Below are positions 31,137 through 40,582 of a stretch of 43,630 bases of DNA, piece after piece. Position 1 is the first letter of the stretch; the number at the start of each line of letters is the position of its first letter. This DNA comes from an uncultured Saprospiraceae bacterium (lineage in GTDB: Bacteria; Bacteroidota; Bacteroidia; Chitinophagales; Saprospiraceae). A program made the translations under genes and the position numbers. Location: positions 1 through 43,630 of the forward strand of contig CAKZUK010000030.1 of NCBI GenBank assembly GCA_937921775.1, read 5' to 3'. The notes below the pieces were generated by a model that had not been told where the DNA came from, searched no databases, and saw only the letters and a list, made by a program, of their open reading frames with translations.

Positions 31137-31968
31137 AATATTAAACGACAGCGACGACCAACTATTAAAAGCAATAGAGGGCACTCAGAACGAACTACTA
31201 AAGTTTATCAAGTCAATAATAAACAAACTAGATACCAAAAAGGGAGAAATAACGAACTCCGAAAACAACAGGAATCTAGTGAACCAGTTGAAAAAAAAGA
31301 TTTTCGACCAATTAAATAAAACTGGATATCCTGACGCGGTCAGTAAGTATCTGGTTGATTTTGACAAGCTGGAGGACATTAATAAACAGATGTACGAAGC
31401 GCAAGGCATCGAGTTTTCAAAGTCATTCACCAGCGAATTAAGCAGGGAGAAACGGGAAATAGTGGAGGACATCACAAAGGCACTAACAAACAAGCCCTCT
31501 TTTGATGCCAATTTTTCCAACGAAGTTAAAAGCAACTTCCAGCAAGCAATTAGAAGGGGATGGACGGCAGATAATTTAGCGGCAGCATTGACAACATACA
31601 TTGCACAAACAAACACAGTAGGCCACTTACAAAGGTACGTAGGCCAAATTGCAAGGGACGCGCTAAATAGGTACGATGGACGGGTTAACGGCATTATCAT
31701 TCAAGAATACGAGATGCCTTACTTCAAGTTCGTGAATAACAAAGTAGGTGACACCCGGCAAAATTGTCAGGAAATGGTTGATAGAACCGGGGCACTTGGA
31801 GAATTGGCAGTAAAGAAAAAAGTTTTTCGAGTTGAGGACGTGCCAAAGATCATCGCCATAGCAAGCAAGCGGCCAGGATGGGACGACTCAACAACAGTTG
31901 ATAATTATTTTGAAAAGAGAAACGGCTACAACTGCCGACATTTCATAATCGGATTAAATAAAATATAA
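31117..31968 (+). CDS. MuF-like minor head protein, 283 aa
   Basis: Placed right after portal. A helical first half; then ARDALNRYDGRVNGIII, NKVGDTRQNC and the C-terminal GYNCRHFI, which is the conserved end of phage head morphogenesis (SPP1 gp7/Mu F) proteins. Involved in early head assembly or ejected with DNA. Start at 31117 overlaps the portal gene. Confidence 0.85.
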   Translation: MEDKKAKILNDSDDQLLKAIEGTQNELLKFIKSIINKLDTKKGEITNSENNRNLVNQLKKKIFDQLNKTGYPDAVSKYLVDFDKLEDINKQMYEAQGIEFSKSFTSELSREKREIVEDITKALTNKPSFDANFSNEVKSNFQQAIRRGWTADNLAAALTTYIAQTNTVGHLQRYVGQIARDALNRYDGRVNGIIIQEYEMPYFKFVNNKVGDTRQNCQEMVDRTGALGELAVKKKVFRVEDVPKIIAIASKRPGWDDSTTVDNYFEKRNGYNCRHFIIGLNKI

Positions 31969-32381
31969 TGAGCGTATTAAAGCAAATCGGAGACGCGATA
32001 AAGGCAGCAAAAACAAAAGCCGAATCTCCAGAAAACATCAAATCGGGTAAAACGGAGTTGGTATTCGATAGTCTTACTAACCAAATCCACCTAGTTACAG
32101 GATCGGACAAAAGGATTTTCCTTAAGCATAACCACGTGAAAGAGGACGGACGGTATTGTGCAGAAAACGAAATCAATGCCTATTTCACTCCAGAGCAAAA
32201 TGGGGAGACTGTCAACGTTATCGAGGTGATCCAGAAGTCAGAAGATCTGGAAGCAAAGGTATCAAAGCAAGATAAAGAGATTGCGAAACTAAAGAAGCAA
32301 TTAGCGGAGCAGTCCAAAGCAAAAGAACCAGTCAAAAAGGCAGAACCAGCAAAGGACGAAGCATCAAAAGCTGAAAAGTAA
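31968..32381 (+). CDS. Hypothetical head-cluster protein, 137 aa
   Basis: An N-terminal beta-type domain is followed by a coiled coil (SEDLEAKVSKQDKEIAKLKKQLAEQ) and a K/E/P/A-rich tail. Sits between MuF and the scaffold, so it may be a head accessory or a second scaffold element. Shares one base with the MuF stop. Confidence 0.6.
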   Translation: MSVLKQIGDAIKAAKTKAESPENIKSGKTELVFDSLTNQIHLVTGSDKRIFLKHNHVKEDGRYCAENEINAYFTPEQNGETVNVIEVIQKSEDLEAKVSKQDKEIAKLKKQLAEQSKAKEPVKKAEPAKDEASKAEK

Positions 32382-32406
32382 TTACCAAAACCAAAAATAG
32401 AGAAAA

Positions 32407-33324
32407 ATGAAATTAGCAAAAGAGCTATTGAAAAAAGCGGGGTTTAGTGACGCCACAATTACGGCTGCATTTGCAGAAACGCCACCAGATGATTTTAACG
32501 CAGACGAAGCGATTAAAACGTGGGGCGACAACTACAAAAAAGCGATCTCAGTTGACGTTAAAGCGGAATTGAAAACTGAATTTGAAAAGGAAAAAAGCGA
32601 AGCGGTAAGAGTTGCGCAATTGACCGTTGAGAATTCGGTAAAAAGCCAACTTAAGCAGCGACTAAATTTGAAAGACCTAGGGAATATTAAAGAAATTTCC
32701 CGAAACGACTTTTTTGATGCAGTTGTAGCAAGCGTTAACGATACATCGCAATCCACCGATGAAAAAACAAAGGCCAGGATTAGGCAGCTAGAAGAGGAAA
32801 AGAATGAAGTCATTCGCGAAAAAGGGGAGTACGAAGCGCAGGTATCAGAACTAAAGGCCAAAGTCGAAGGCATTCCAACAATGATAGAGGAGGTTAAAAC
32901 CAATTACGACAAAAGTCAAAAAGTTAACTCCAGGGTTAATCAAATGCTAGATAAGGTGGAATGGATCGAAACAGACAAAACCCGCTTATCCTTCATTAAA
33001 AAAGCGGTCAAACGTGAAATTATGGAGAGCGTAAAGCCGAACTTTAGAGAATCGGATACAGGTTTCGTTGTTGAGCCATTAAACGCAAAAACAGGAGAGC
33101 CAATCGTTAAACCAAACAAGGCCGGAGTTTACGCAAATATTGGCGAATACATCAACGACTTCGTTACTAGTAACAACTATACGAAGAAGTCAAATAGCGG
33201 CGAATCTTCATACACAGATTACGCAGGGCAACACAGAGAAGCCCCAAAAGACGAAACCGGAAACACAAAAGTAATTGACCGTTCCAGCTCCGCCGAATTG
33301 GCAAAAAGAATGGGCAAACGATAG
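32407..33324 (+). CDS. Scaffolding protein (probable), 305 aa
   Basis: Highly charged, long coiled coil in the middle (ARIRQLEEEKNEVIREKGEYEAQVSELKAKVEG), no cysteine, and directly upstream of the capsid gene: the usual signs of a scaffold. The start MKLAKELLKKAGFSDATITAAF may be a helical anchor. The C-terminal end is serine-rich and basic (SSAELAKRMGKR). Confidence 0.75.
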   Translation: MKLAKELLKKAGFSDATITAAFAETPPDDFNADEAIKTWGDNYKKAISVDVKAELKTEFEKEKSEAVRVAQLTVENSVKSQLKQRLNLKDLGNIKEISRNDFFDAVVASVNDTSQSTDEKTKARIRQLEEEKNEVIREKGEYEAQVSELKAKVEGIPTMIEEVKTNYDKSQKVNSRVNQMLDKVEWIETDKTRLSFIKKAVKREIMESVKPNFRESDTGFVVEPLNAKTGEPIVKPNKAGVYANIGEYINDFVTSNNYTKKSNSGESSYTDYAGQHREAPKDETGNTKVIDRSSSAELAKRMGKR

Positions 33325-33333
33325 TTAATTTTA

Positions 33334-33372
33334 AGATAGTGGGCGAAAAATTTGCCTGCTATCTATATTTTT
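33334..33372 (+). terminator. Intrinsic terminator between scaffold and capsid genes
   Basis: AGATAG with CTATCT, and GGGC with GCC inside it, followed by ATATTTTT. It probably limits scaffold read-through. Confidence 0.6.
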
Positions 33373-33516
33373 ACGATATTACATATCGTATTCAATTGGG
33401 TGAAGGACACACCTCTCGTAAAAGTCTCTCAAAATCAAGGCACTCGCCTTAAAATCGGGGAAAAGTAGACCCCTCCTAAAGTCTACAATTAAGAATTTTC
33501 TCGAATTTATTTCATT
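33372..33516 (+). promoter_or_regulatory. Structured 5' leader of the major capsid gene, with a predicted pseudoknot
   Basis: Four local structures line up: TACGATA/TATCGTA (33372-33390), GGTG/CACC (33399-33413), AAGGC/GCCTT (33437-33450) and an H-type pseudoknot with GGGG 33457-33460 paired to CCCC 33470-33473 and GTAGA 33465-33469 to TCTAC 33482-33486. No good promoter is seen. The leader may give mRNA stability or enhance translation. Confidence 0.5.
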
Positions 33517-34665
33517 ATGAGTTTTCAAACTGGAGCAACGGCTCAAGACCTATGTCTTAAGTCAGAAATGTTGCTAGAAGATGTTGCAGGCGGTTTATAC
33601 CCTGCCAACTTAGAAACACGAACTTTCGGCTTTTACGAAGCCATCCAAAATAGTACTAGAAGCACACCTGTTAGTCGATTTCAAGACATGACAGACGAAA
33701 AGGCAAAACCAGGTGACAAGGATTGCAAGCGGTACACCTTCCGATACAAGCAAAAAAGATGTGCGCCGATTGGTGACTGTCCTTCTTTGTGTGAAGATGG
33801 AACGCCAAACCTTAATCAATGGCTACACGCCGAACCAATTATAGGCGATCCGCTTTGTGCTGGTTTTTCGCTTAGTCATGACGATTATCGTTGTCTTTGT
33901 GAAGGACGTGCAGACTATTACCTAGAAGAATTAAGAACAGTCTACGAAACATTGCACAACGCAATCAATATTCGATGGACTGAGCAATTTGCAGCAGGAG
34001 TTGGCAACTATCCACTTATCGGAAGTGCAACAGATTGCGCGGACGCTGTCAATTCAGCTACAGCACCAGAAATTCTGTGCCTATTTAATGACACGACAAA
34101 CAAACCACAACCGCAAGCATTATTCAAATTGCGCCAATACTTCAAACGTATGGGGTATAGTGGTTCACCAACAATCGTAGGAGGTCAAGCACTAGATTAC
34201 TGGAATTTCAACAAGCCATTATTCGCCGGGAACGATTGCGGAAACGATGCAAACAGAGGCCAACAATTGACAAACACATTCATTGACTACGATATCTATG
34301 GAAACCTAGATACTAAGGATGAATGTTTATTTGCTTTTGCTCCAGGTGCAGTTTTCCCTTTGTGGTGGAGACAGTACTCAGGCGACAATGAATATTTTTC
34401 TGACACACGCGTAAGACGTTCGTTCGACTTAGGACGTGCAGTTGGAAAAGAAAGTTTCTTAGTCGATCTGGATATCACAGTAAATGAAAAAGCTGGGACG
34501 GATTGCGAAGACATCATGTACAACTACCGATTCAAGGTGTGTACAGATCTTTGCAAGATGCCACAGGACGCGTTCTCTGAGGATTGCGGCCAATGCTTCA
34601 ATTACTGCCTAAAATTCCTTGTTGATTGCTGCCCAACGGATTGCAACGACTGGAAGTGCCCATAA
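33517..34665 (+). CDS. Major capsid protein, cysteine-rich, 382 aa
   Basis: Placed after the scaffold and long enough for the HK97 fold; internal segments (YYLEELRTVYETLHNAINIRWTEQF, LFKLRQYFKRMGYSGSPTIVGG) have the helical E-loop and spine-like layout. I count 22 cysteines (5.8%), with a cluster at the C-terminus (CGQCFNYC, DCCPTDC, KCP). That is unusual for a cytoplasmically assembled capsid and suggests disulfide cross-linking after release or metal binding. Fold assignment is by context, not by a sequence match. Confidence 0.75.
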   Translation: MSFQTGATAQDLCLKSEMLLEDVAGGLYPANLETRTFGFYEAIQNSTRSTPVSRFQDMTDEKAKPGDKDCKRYTFRYKQKRCAPIGDCPSLCEDGTPNLNQWLHAEPIIGDPLCAGFSLSHDDYRCLCEGRADYYLEELRTVYETLHNAINIRWTEQFAAGVGNYPLIGSATDCADAVNSATAPEILCLFNDTTNKPQPQALFKLRQYFKRMGYSGSPTIVGGQALDYWNFNKPLFAGNDCGNDANRGQQLTNTFIDYDIYGNLDTKDECLFAFAPGAVFPLWWRQYSGDNEYFSDTRVRRSFDLGRAVGKESFLVDLDITVNEKAGTDCEDIMYNYRFKVCTDLCKMPQDAFSEDCGQCFNYCLKFLVDCCPTDCNDWKCP

Positions 34666-34679
34666 TTTAAAGTCAAAAT

Positions 34680-34709
34680 AACAGGCGATGACGTGAGTTG
34701 TCGCCTGTT
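34680..34709 (+). terminator. Hairpin between capsid and repeat-protein genes
   Basis: AACAGGCGA 34680-34688 pairs with TCGCCTGTT 34701-34709 over 9 bp, with further pairing inside. The T-run is missing, so it may act as an attenuator that lowers downstream expression. Confidence 0.45.
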
Positions 34710-34722
34710 CAATATCAATAGC

Positions 34723-37700
34723 ATGAAATATCTTTTCACGGTCCTATTGGGCTTAATTTCCTATATCTCTTCAGCAACTTGTTCCTTTGAATTAGAGGAG
34801 TCAAATTGTTTTCTTACTGCCCTTTGTGATGGTGCGGTTTCCGGTCAATTTAATTTAGCGGAAACAACGTATACAGACCTTGCGGGCGGTTACTTTATAT
34901 TGTCGGACGGTAGTTCATCCACTACCTACAATATAAGCGACTTTCCCTCATTCGCTACAGAACAGGAGTTATTTGATTACGTAGACACCTTGAAGGAGGG
35001 TTGCGTTTTTGATTCACCAATTGAAATTGTCTTTCCAGATGATACGCTTTGTGTTGATGTGAAAAATTGGCCTGATAGTTTTAAGGTTTACGGACCAATT
35101 GACGTTAATATCCTAAATGAGCCATTAGAGGTAGTAATTGAAGATACGATTTGCGTAGAAATTAAGAATTTTCCATTAGACACAACCGTACTTCGTGCGC
35201 CTTATTGCCTAGGTGGTGAGGTTGGATACGCTGTTATAACCTTTGACAATAGCGGTAATATTATCTATGCCGAAGAACTACCAGCAGAAGCGGTTGCGGG
35301 TTGGTGTTTTCCAGAACAAGACACGGCAGATTTTACCAAAACAGTTAGCTTAATTTGCTCAAATCAAGTATCAATAAGAGAATGCAACTGGTATTTCAAT
35401 GATACCTATGTTGCTACTGAATGGCTAGGTGCAAATGGTGTTCCTGTTCCTGCTCCATTGGAATTTACACAAGGTAAATGCGATAACAGCCCAGCAGGAG
35501 TACATTATGTTTGCTTTGAATCAATAGCGACAACAAAGGCAGGCTATCAGGTTAGCGATTGTGACCCCGGCGACTTAAATATAGGTGATCCGTATTGCAC
35601 AACAGCAGCCGTAACGCTCAACGAAGGGACGGTAACAGGATTGCAGCCAATTGCAGGTTATACGATTACTTTTGATGGAATTACAGCCGTTAATACTTAC
35701 AATTATACGCTTTGTACTCCTTACGATGGAACAACGCCAAACCTTCCAATTATAGCAGACATAGAGCTTAACGGAGCAGCCGGAACAGTTGAGGGAACAG
35801 ATTTTTATACTTGTTCGGGCGGTGGTGAGTCGCTAAATATTGAGATTGTAGGAGAAATAAAGGTAAAAGAATTTTGCTATTTGGGTGCGCCTAGTGTATA
35901 TCAAGACGAGACAGGAGCAGTAATTGATATTACAGGACTAACGGAATGCGCTGGAGATATACCAGTAGATTACGAAGTTAAAATTTTATACTACTGCCTT
36001 AATGACCAAACAGATACATTTCATGTAGCCTTTGTAGATGGAGTCCAGCAAGCAGGATCTATATTACCAACTGGCGCAACGTGGGGGACGTGTGTACCAC
36101 TTCCAATTGATTACGAAAAAACATACACTTCCATTTGTGCAAATGGTGTTACGCTAAAAGAGTGCAGATATTACAAAGATTTAGTTTATAGCGGTTCAGA
36201 GTTTTACGGTCCTACCGGGACAGTTCAAGCACCCCCAATAGCATTCGAACAAGGTGGTTGTAGCCTTGCAGAATATTGTGTGGAGTCGCAGGAATGGACT
36301 TATGGACTAGACAACACAGGTACTTCGTTTTCATGGACAGCAACCTATGAGTTAGTTCTATCTAATGGTAGTGTTATTCAGTTTGAACAAACGCCAACAT
36401 CAAGCTGGACTCCACAAATGCAGCTTTGGGGCACAAACATTCAACAAGCAGCAGATGACGCAGGATTGCAATGGTTTGTGGACACTAGATATAGAATACC
36501 AAGCAATCCATCAAGTCTAGCAGGTGGTGGTGGTTTCCCAGGCCCACCAAGTGAAGCAATTTCAAACGCATTAACTAACATGCTTTGGAGATATGTAAAT
36601 ATTCAAATTTGCCCAGGTGAACCCGTACCAGTTTCAGCAACAATTATAGACAGTTCAATTCCTGCATACATCGGTAGAAACTTAACGACAGACGGTGCGG
36701 TATTAGGACCAAAACAAAAATTTTGGCTATGTAAGGCAAAAGGAGAGGAACCGATTTGGTACTTAGAGGACGGAATTACACTTGCAGCAGCAGGGCAAAT
36801 TCCTAATTGCTACGAGCCATGCGGAACATTAGCATTAACGGACGCACCCCCAGAAAGTGAGTGCGAGTTTGACTCAATAGACGCATGTGACAACCAAGGA
36901 ACAAACGACCCGAACGACAGAATACCAATTATAGTTAGAGTTGGTAACTGCAACGGAACGCAAACAATTGATTTTTTCCAAATAGTGGGAGGAGATGCGT
37001 TGGAGGAATATATTATGATCGGAACAGCCGTGGATTGTGCTACAGGTGAAGCACTAGACGTTCCTCCGCCTGTAGATGATTATGTGTCAATTTCTGAAAC
37101 GCAAATTTGCATTGACGGGAATACAAGTGCAGTCAAAAAAACCATTCTTACTGTATCAGGAATAGAGATAGTAACATACTTCGACGAAACGGGCGACATA
37201 CCAGAACCGAACACCTTCGAATATGGGCAATGTGATTGCGGTGTGATTGACTATTTTGTAGTTGATGGATTGACGGGGACATTACGAAATAGGGAATGGG
37301 AAGGTACATTTACCCAATCAAACGGGACTACAACTTCTACAACTTCATTTGGAAGAAACATAAGAGAAAATCACGATTTCACGGCAGTAACATCAGTAGA
37401 TAATACATCCACATCGGTTGCATTGAATGACACAAACAACTCCGCATCAGTATCTGATTTACAAGTCAAAGAGGGGTATATTTACGTATCCCCAGAAAAT
37501 GCAGGAACATATAGATACATAACCAATTCGGAGGGCTACTATGCTGTGGAATTGGGGCAATGTTGCTCTGACCTCGAACTAGTATCAGAGCTAGGAAAGC
37601 CAGTAGGCGTTAACACAGAACCGACATTCACGATACCCCAAGGTATCCATGAATTTAGGATTTGGAATATCGACATGGGTAGATCTAACTCAAATTGGAA

Positions 37701-38946
37701 CTTACAAAGGTACACAGGCGGTTCGTGGGTTAACTATAATTCAATACTTGGTATTTCACAAGAAAAGCCAGTAGAACAATGCCTTAAAGGTTATTTATGT
37801 GGCGATTCTTACTATCAAGACGACAAAGCAACAGCACTCCCAACGGATGCTAGTTTGTGCAAATTGTCCTGCACCTTTGAACCATCGGTAGCGGTAACTA
37901 CTCAATCTATTTCAGAAATAGAGGTTTGCGCAGATGGAGTTGCAGCAATTAAGAAATCTATTGTTTTTTCAGACGGAACAACGGAGGTTGTTTACTTAGT
38001 CGGAGGGAATACCGCAATTACACCAACCACTATTATTGCAGGCAGTTGCACGAAAACTTCTGAGTGTATCAAGTGGAGGAATAAGTACATAGGAATTGAC
38101 AACACAGGTTCTAATTTTGCAGTTGATCAAACTATCGAGATTAGAGACGTAGACAACAATGTGGTTGGAACTTTCGTAGCCACAGCATCAGGAGGAAATA
38201 CCGAACAGTTAAATAAATGGATTGCAGGGCTTCAAGGGTTTTACCCTAACGCACTGATCGAGCAAAGATACGCTCCTTCGGGTGGAGCAGGATTGCCAGC
38301 ACCAACAACGGGCGTAAACTTCACGCAGATGGCTGCAAGGTACGTTCAGTTTACCGCATGCGATGGTGACGAGTTGCCCCAGACCTTATATATCATTGAA
38401 AGTGGCGGGGTTACTACCAATCAACTCATGGATACAGAGGTGATATTCGGGGACGAGGTAAGAGGATATATTTGCTACGAGTGTGGACAATCGCCCGTAT
38501 TGTACTATTCAGACGGTGCAACAATTCCAACATCAGATGTACCTCCGTGCTATGTTACTTGTAGTGAGTCATTTGAGGAGAAAATTGCAACATTCCCAAC
38601 AGCGCAAGAAATAGCAACCGCAATAGTAGACGAGGAAAGAGACAGGACTAGACTTGCATATATCGAAGCAGATAACACAAATGCGGTTCAGCAGTTCACA
38701 ACAGACATAAGTGGTGACCCAATAACAGCGGGAACTTTTGGCTGTGTTACTGTAATACAAGAACACGGGACAGGTGCGGTATATGTCACATATGACGGCA
38801 CAAATCCAACCTCAACAAACGGGGAAACAATATCGGTTCAGTACGGAAACTATGTAAGAACATGCGGAGTAGACTTGAGCCTTTTTCGGGCTGCTGGATC
38901 AAGTGCAGCGAGCGACTATATGATTAAGGCAGAAGTTTGGAAATAA
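34723..38946 (+). CDS. Large cysteine-rich repeat protein with signal-like N-terminus, 1407 aa
   Basis: ATG 34723 is preferred over GTG 34693, which lies in the hairpin. The start (MKYLFTVLLGLISYISSATC) has a basic n-region, hydrophobic core and small residues, as in Sec signals, unusual for a virion gene. About 52 cysteines. Internal repeats: four copies of an ICxxG...GxC module at about 35341, 36121, 37090 and 37915, and two copies of a larger CxxxxWxYGxDNTGxxF module at about 36268 and 38056. The C-terminus has a HGTGAVYVTYDG segment. It could be a fibre or receptor-binding protein, or a secreted protein. Family not recognised. Confidence 0.65.
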   Translation: MKYLFTVLLGLISYISSATCSFELEESNCFLTALCDGAVSGQFNLAETTYTDLAGGYFILSDGSSSTTYNISDFPSFATEQELFDYVDTLKEGCVFDSPIEIVFPDDTLCVDVKNWPDSFKVYGPIDVNILNEPLEVVIEDTICVEIKNFPLDTTVLRAPYCLGGEVGYAVITFDNSGNIIYAEELPAEAVAGWCFPEQDTADFTKTVSLICSNQVSIRECNWYFNDTYVATEWLGANGVPVPAPLEFTQGKCDNSPAGVHYVCFESIATTKAGYQVSDCDPGDLNIGDPYCTTAAVTLNEGTVTGLQPIAGYTITFDGITAVNTYNYTLCTPYDGTTPNLPIIADIELNGAAGTVEGTDFYTCSGGGESLNIEIVGEIKVKEFCYLGAPSVYQDETGAVIDITGLTECAGDIPVDYEVKILYYCLNDQTDTFHVAFVDGVQQAGSILPTGATWGTCVPLPIDYEKTYTSICANGVTLKECRYYKDLVYSGSEFYGPTGTVQAPPIAFEQGGCSLAEYCVESQEWTYGLDNTGTSFSWTATYELVLSNGSVIQFEQTPTSSWTPQMQLWGTNIQQAADDAGLQWFVDTRYRIPSNPSSLAGGGGFPGPPSEAISNALTNMLWRYVNIQICPGEPVPVSATIIDSSIPAYIGRNLTTDGAVLGPKQKFWLCKAKGEEPIWYLEDGITLAAAGQIPNCYEPCGTLALTDAPPESECEFDSIDACDNQGTNDPNDRIPIIVRVGNCNGTQTIDFFQIVGGDALEEYIMIGTAVDCATGEALDVPPPVDDYVSISETQICIDGNTSAVKKTILTVSGIEIVTYFDETGDIPEPNTFEYGQCDCGVIDYFVVDGLTGTLRNREWEGTFTQSNGTTTSTTSFGRNIRENHDFTAVTSVDNTSTSVALNDTNNSASVSDLQVKEGYIYVSPENAGTYRYITNSEGYYAVELGQCCSDLELVSELGKPVGVNTEPTFTIPQGIHEFRIWNIDMGRSNSNWNLQRYTGGSWVNYNSILGISQEKPVEQCLKGYLCGDSYYQDDKATALPTDASLCKLSCTFEPSVAVTTQSISEIEVCADGVAAIKKSIVFSDGTTEVVYLVGGNTAITPTTIIAGSCTKTSECIKWRNKYIGIDNTGSNFAVDQTIEIRDVDNNVVGTFVATASGGNTEQLNKWIAGLQGFYPNALIEQRYAPSGGAGLPAPTTGVNFTQMAARYVQFTACDGDELPQTLYIIESGGVTTNQLMDTEVIFGDEVRGYICYECGQSPVLYYSDGATIPTSDVPPCYVTCSESFEEKIATFPTAQEIATAIVDEERDRTRLAYIEADNTNAVQQFTTDISGDPITAGTFGCVTVIQEHGTGAVYVTYDGTNPTSTNGETISVQYGNYVRTCGVDLSLFRAAGSSAASDYMIKAEVWK

Positions 38947-38959
38947 CAAAAAGTAATTA

Positions 38960-39988
38960 GTGATAGACATTAAGAAAATATTAGAATGCTTTGGAACTCC
39001 ATATATCGGAGTTATTGGCGATTGCGATACAACGCAGCCCTCAAGTGGTATTTTCTTGAATAGTTTGCCAGGAATTGACTACAGAACAGCAGTAGAAGTA
39101 GCAAGCGAGGAATATGTAAGAGGTGACAAATTAATCAGAGATTTCGAAAGAGAAGCGATTGATTATGTGATTAGGGATATTGAGTCAAATATTACGTGTT
39201 TTCAATTCAACCACGTTACCGAAACAAAGCTAACAGGCGCGCTTGGTGACCGATATTCAGATCCAGTCAATAAATGGGTAGGTAAAAGAATTGAGCGAAC
39301 GACAGAGAACCCATACGAGCGAATTAGAGTTGATTGCATTTGGATTAAAGTTGACCGAGACGCAACGAAAACGATTGAAATTTCGGACGGTTGCGATAAG
39401 ATTGAATTGTGTGTTGATCTCAAAGCCTGCAAAGAAAATAAAATCTTCGTCAACAAGGTATTTCAAGGTGACGACGTAACGGTAATGATCAAGGGGTGCG
39501 ATATCGGATTGGCTTCTCACGATTGGAAAAGTCATTGCGGATGTGGTGAACCTTGCCCATGTGATTATTCAGATAGTTCGTGTGATTCGTGTTTTGAAAT
39601 TCACAACGAGGATTGTTTTGGAAAGACAATGAGCGGAGCCAATGGGATTCGTTTACAAGTTTCCTGCATAACCGACCAGACGGCTTTTTGGTGTCAAATG
39701 GGAGATCTAATCAAATACATGGTTAGAATGATCATCGCTAAAAAGCTAATCAAAGAGGCGAAGTTTTCCAACAGATGCACCGCAATAGTTAGAAATGTTC
39801 AGCAAAACGCGGAGGATATTTTAGCGCAATGGTTCAGCAGCGAAAACCCGGAGACAGGATTTAAACAAGTACCAGAATATTACCAAGAAAGAGCAAAAAC
39901 CATTAAGCAAATAGAGCAAAGATTACAACAATTTAACCCCGTGGCGGAATGTGTCGGAGGATGGAAAGTCGTAACTGCTCACCCTTAA
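38960..39988 (+). CDS. Head-neck/connector-region protein, cysteine-rich, 342 aa
   Basis: Starts with GTG 13 nt past the previous stop. Mixed helical/beta protein with about 19 cysteines, including CGCGEPCPC and a CDSC pair, which could bind metal or form disulfides. The C-terminal part is helical (ENAEDILAQWFS-type) and basic. Context suggests a connector or neck component. Not recognised. Confidence 0.6.
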   Translation: MIDIKKILECFGTPYIGVIGDCDTTQPSSGIFLNSLPGIDYRTAVEVASEEYVRGDKLIRDFEREAIDYVIRDIESNITCFQFNHVTETKLTGALGDRYSDPVNKWVGKRIERTTENPYERIRVDCIWIKVDRDATKTIEISDGCDKIELCVDLKACKENKIFVNKVFQGDDVTVMIKGCDIGLASHDWKSHCGCGEPCPCDYSDSSCDSCFEIHNEDCFGKTMSGANGIRLQVSCITDQTAFWCQMGDLIKYMVRMIIAKKLIKEAKFSNRCTAIVRNVQQNAEDILAQWFSSENPETGFKQVPEYYQERAKTIKQIEQRLQQFNPVAECVGGWKVVTAHP

Positions 39989-39998
39989 AATTAGAATC

Positions 39999-40133
39999 AT
40001 GGCATGCCAACAAAAGAAATGCAAAGAAAAAAGAGCAGCAAAAGCAAGAGCGGCGCAAAGTACAGGGCAAAAGATACCCGGAACGCGCTTAGTTAAAAGA
40101 AAGAAAACCCAAAAACTACCGGGCACAAGATGA
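39999..40133 (+). CDS. Small basic protein, 44 aa
   Basis: Lysine/arginine/alanine-rich with a doubled (K)I/LPGTR motif at its end (KIPGTRLVKRKKTQKLPGTR). Overlaps the next gene by 4 nt, which supports translation. Not recognised. Confidence 0.5.
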   Translation: MACQQKKCKEKRAAKARAAQSTGQKIPGTRLVKRKKTQKLPGTR

Positions 40134-40582
40134 ACGTAACACTCGCACAGCTTGAAAAGCAACTGGAAAGCTCACTAACTGCACTCGAAGGAAAACGGGA
40201 CAGGGTAGAGATAGTTGCACTCAAGGGAATCGAGGCAGAATATAAGGAGCGGCTTTTTGAGGACGGACTATCAACCAACGGCTCAAAGATTGGGAAATAT
40301 GTCAGTAACTGGAAGAAAAAAAGAGCGCAAAAAGGACGACAGACGGGCTTTGTTGACCAGAACTTTAATAGCGACAACCAACGAAGCATCCAAGTAGGAA
40401 AAGCAAGTGGTAGCAATGTGATGGGATTTTTGACAGACAAACAACGGCTAATCGCTGAAGGAGCGGAAAACTACAGAAAAAAAGACATTTACGTGGTATC
40501 TGAGAAGGAAATTGATTTTGGAATTGAACAAGGCACTGAAGAAATACTAAAAATCTGGAAAGATGGATTTGATAAAGTGTAG
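40130..40582 (+). CDS. Neck / tail completion protein (gpG/virion morphogenesis-like), 150 aa
   Basis: A helical start is followed by ERLFEDGLSTNGSKIGKYVSNWKKKRAQKGRQTGFVDQNF, a pattern seen in many Bacteroidota phage neck/tail completion proteins (for example GSxIGxY and GRQTxxVDL). The neighbours and size agree. It overlaps the next gene by 20 nt. Confidence 0.65.
   Translation: MNVTLAQLEKQLESSLTALEGKRDRVEIVALKGIEAEYKERLFEDGLSTNGSKIGKYVSNWKKKRAQKGRQTGFVDQNFNSDNQRSIQVGKASGSNVMGFLTDKQRLIAEGAENYRKKDIYVVSEKEIDFGIEQGTEEILKIWKDGFDKV

Noticed and set aside
34693..34722. GTG start ten codons upstream of the 1407-aa gene
   Set aside because: Lies in the 9-bp hairpin and would bury the signal-like sequence.
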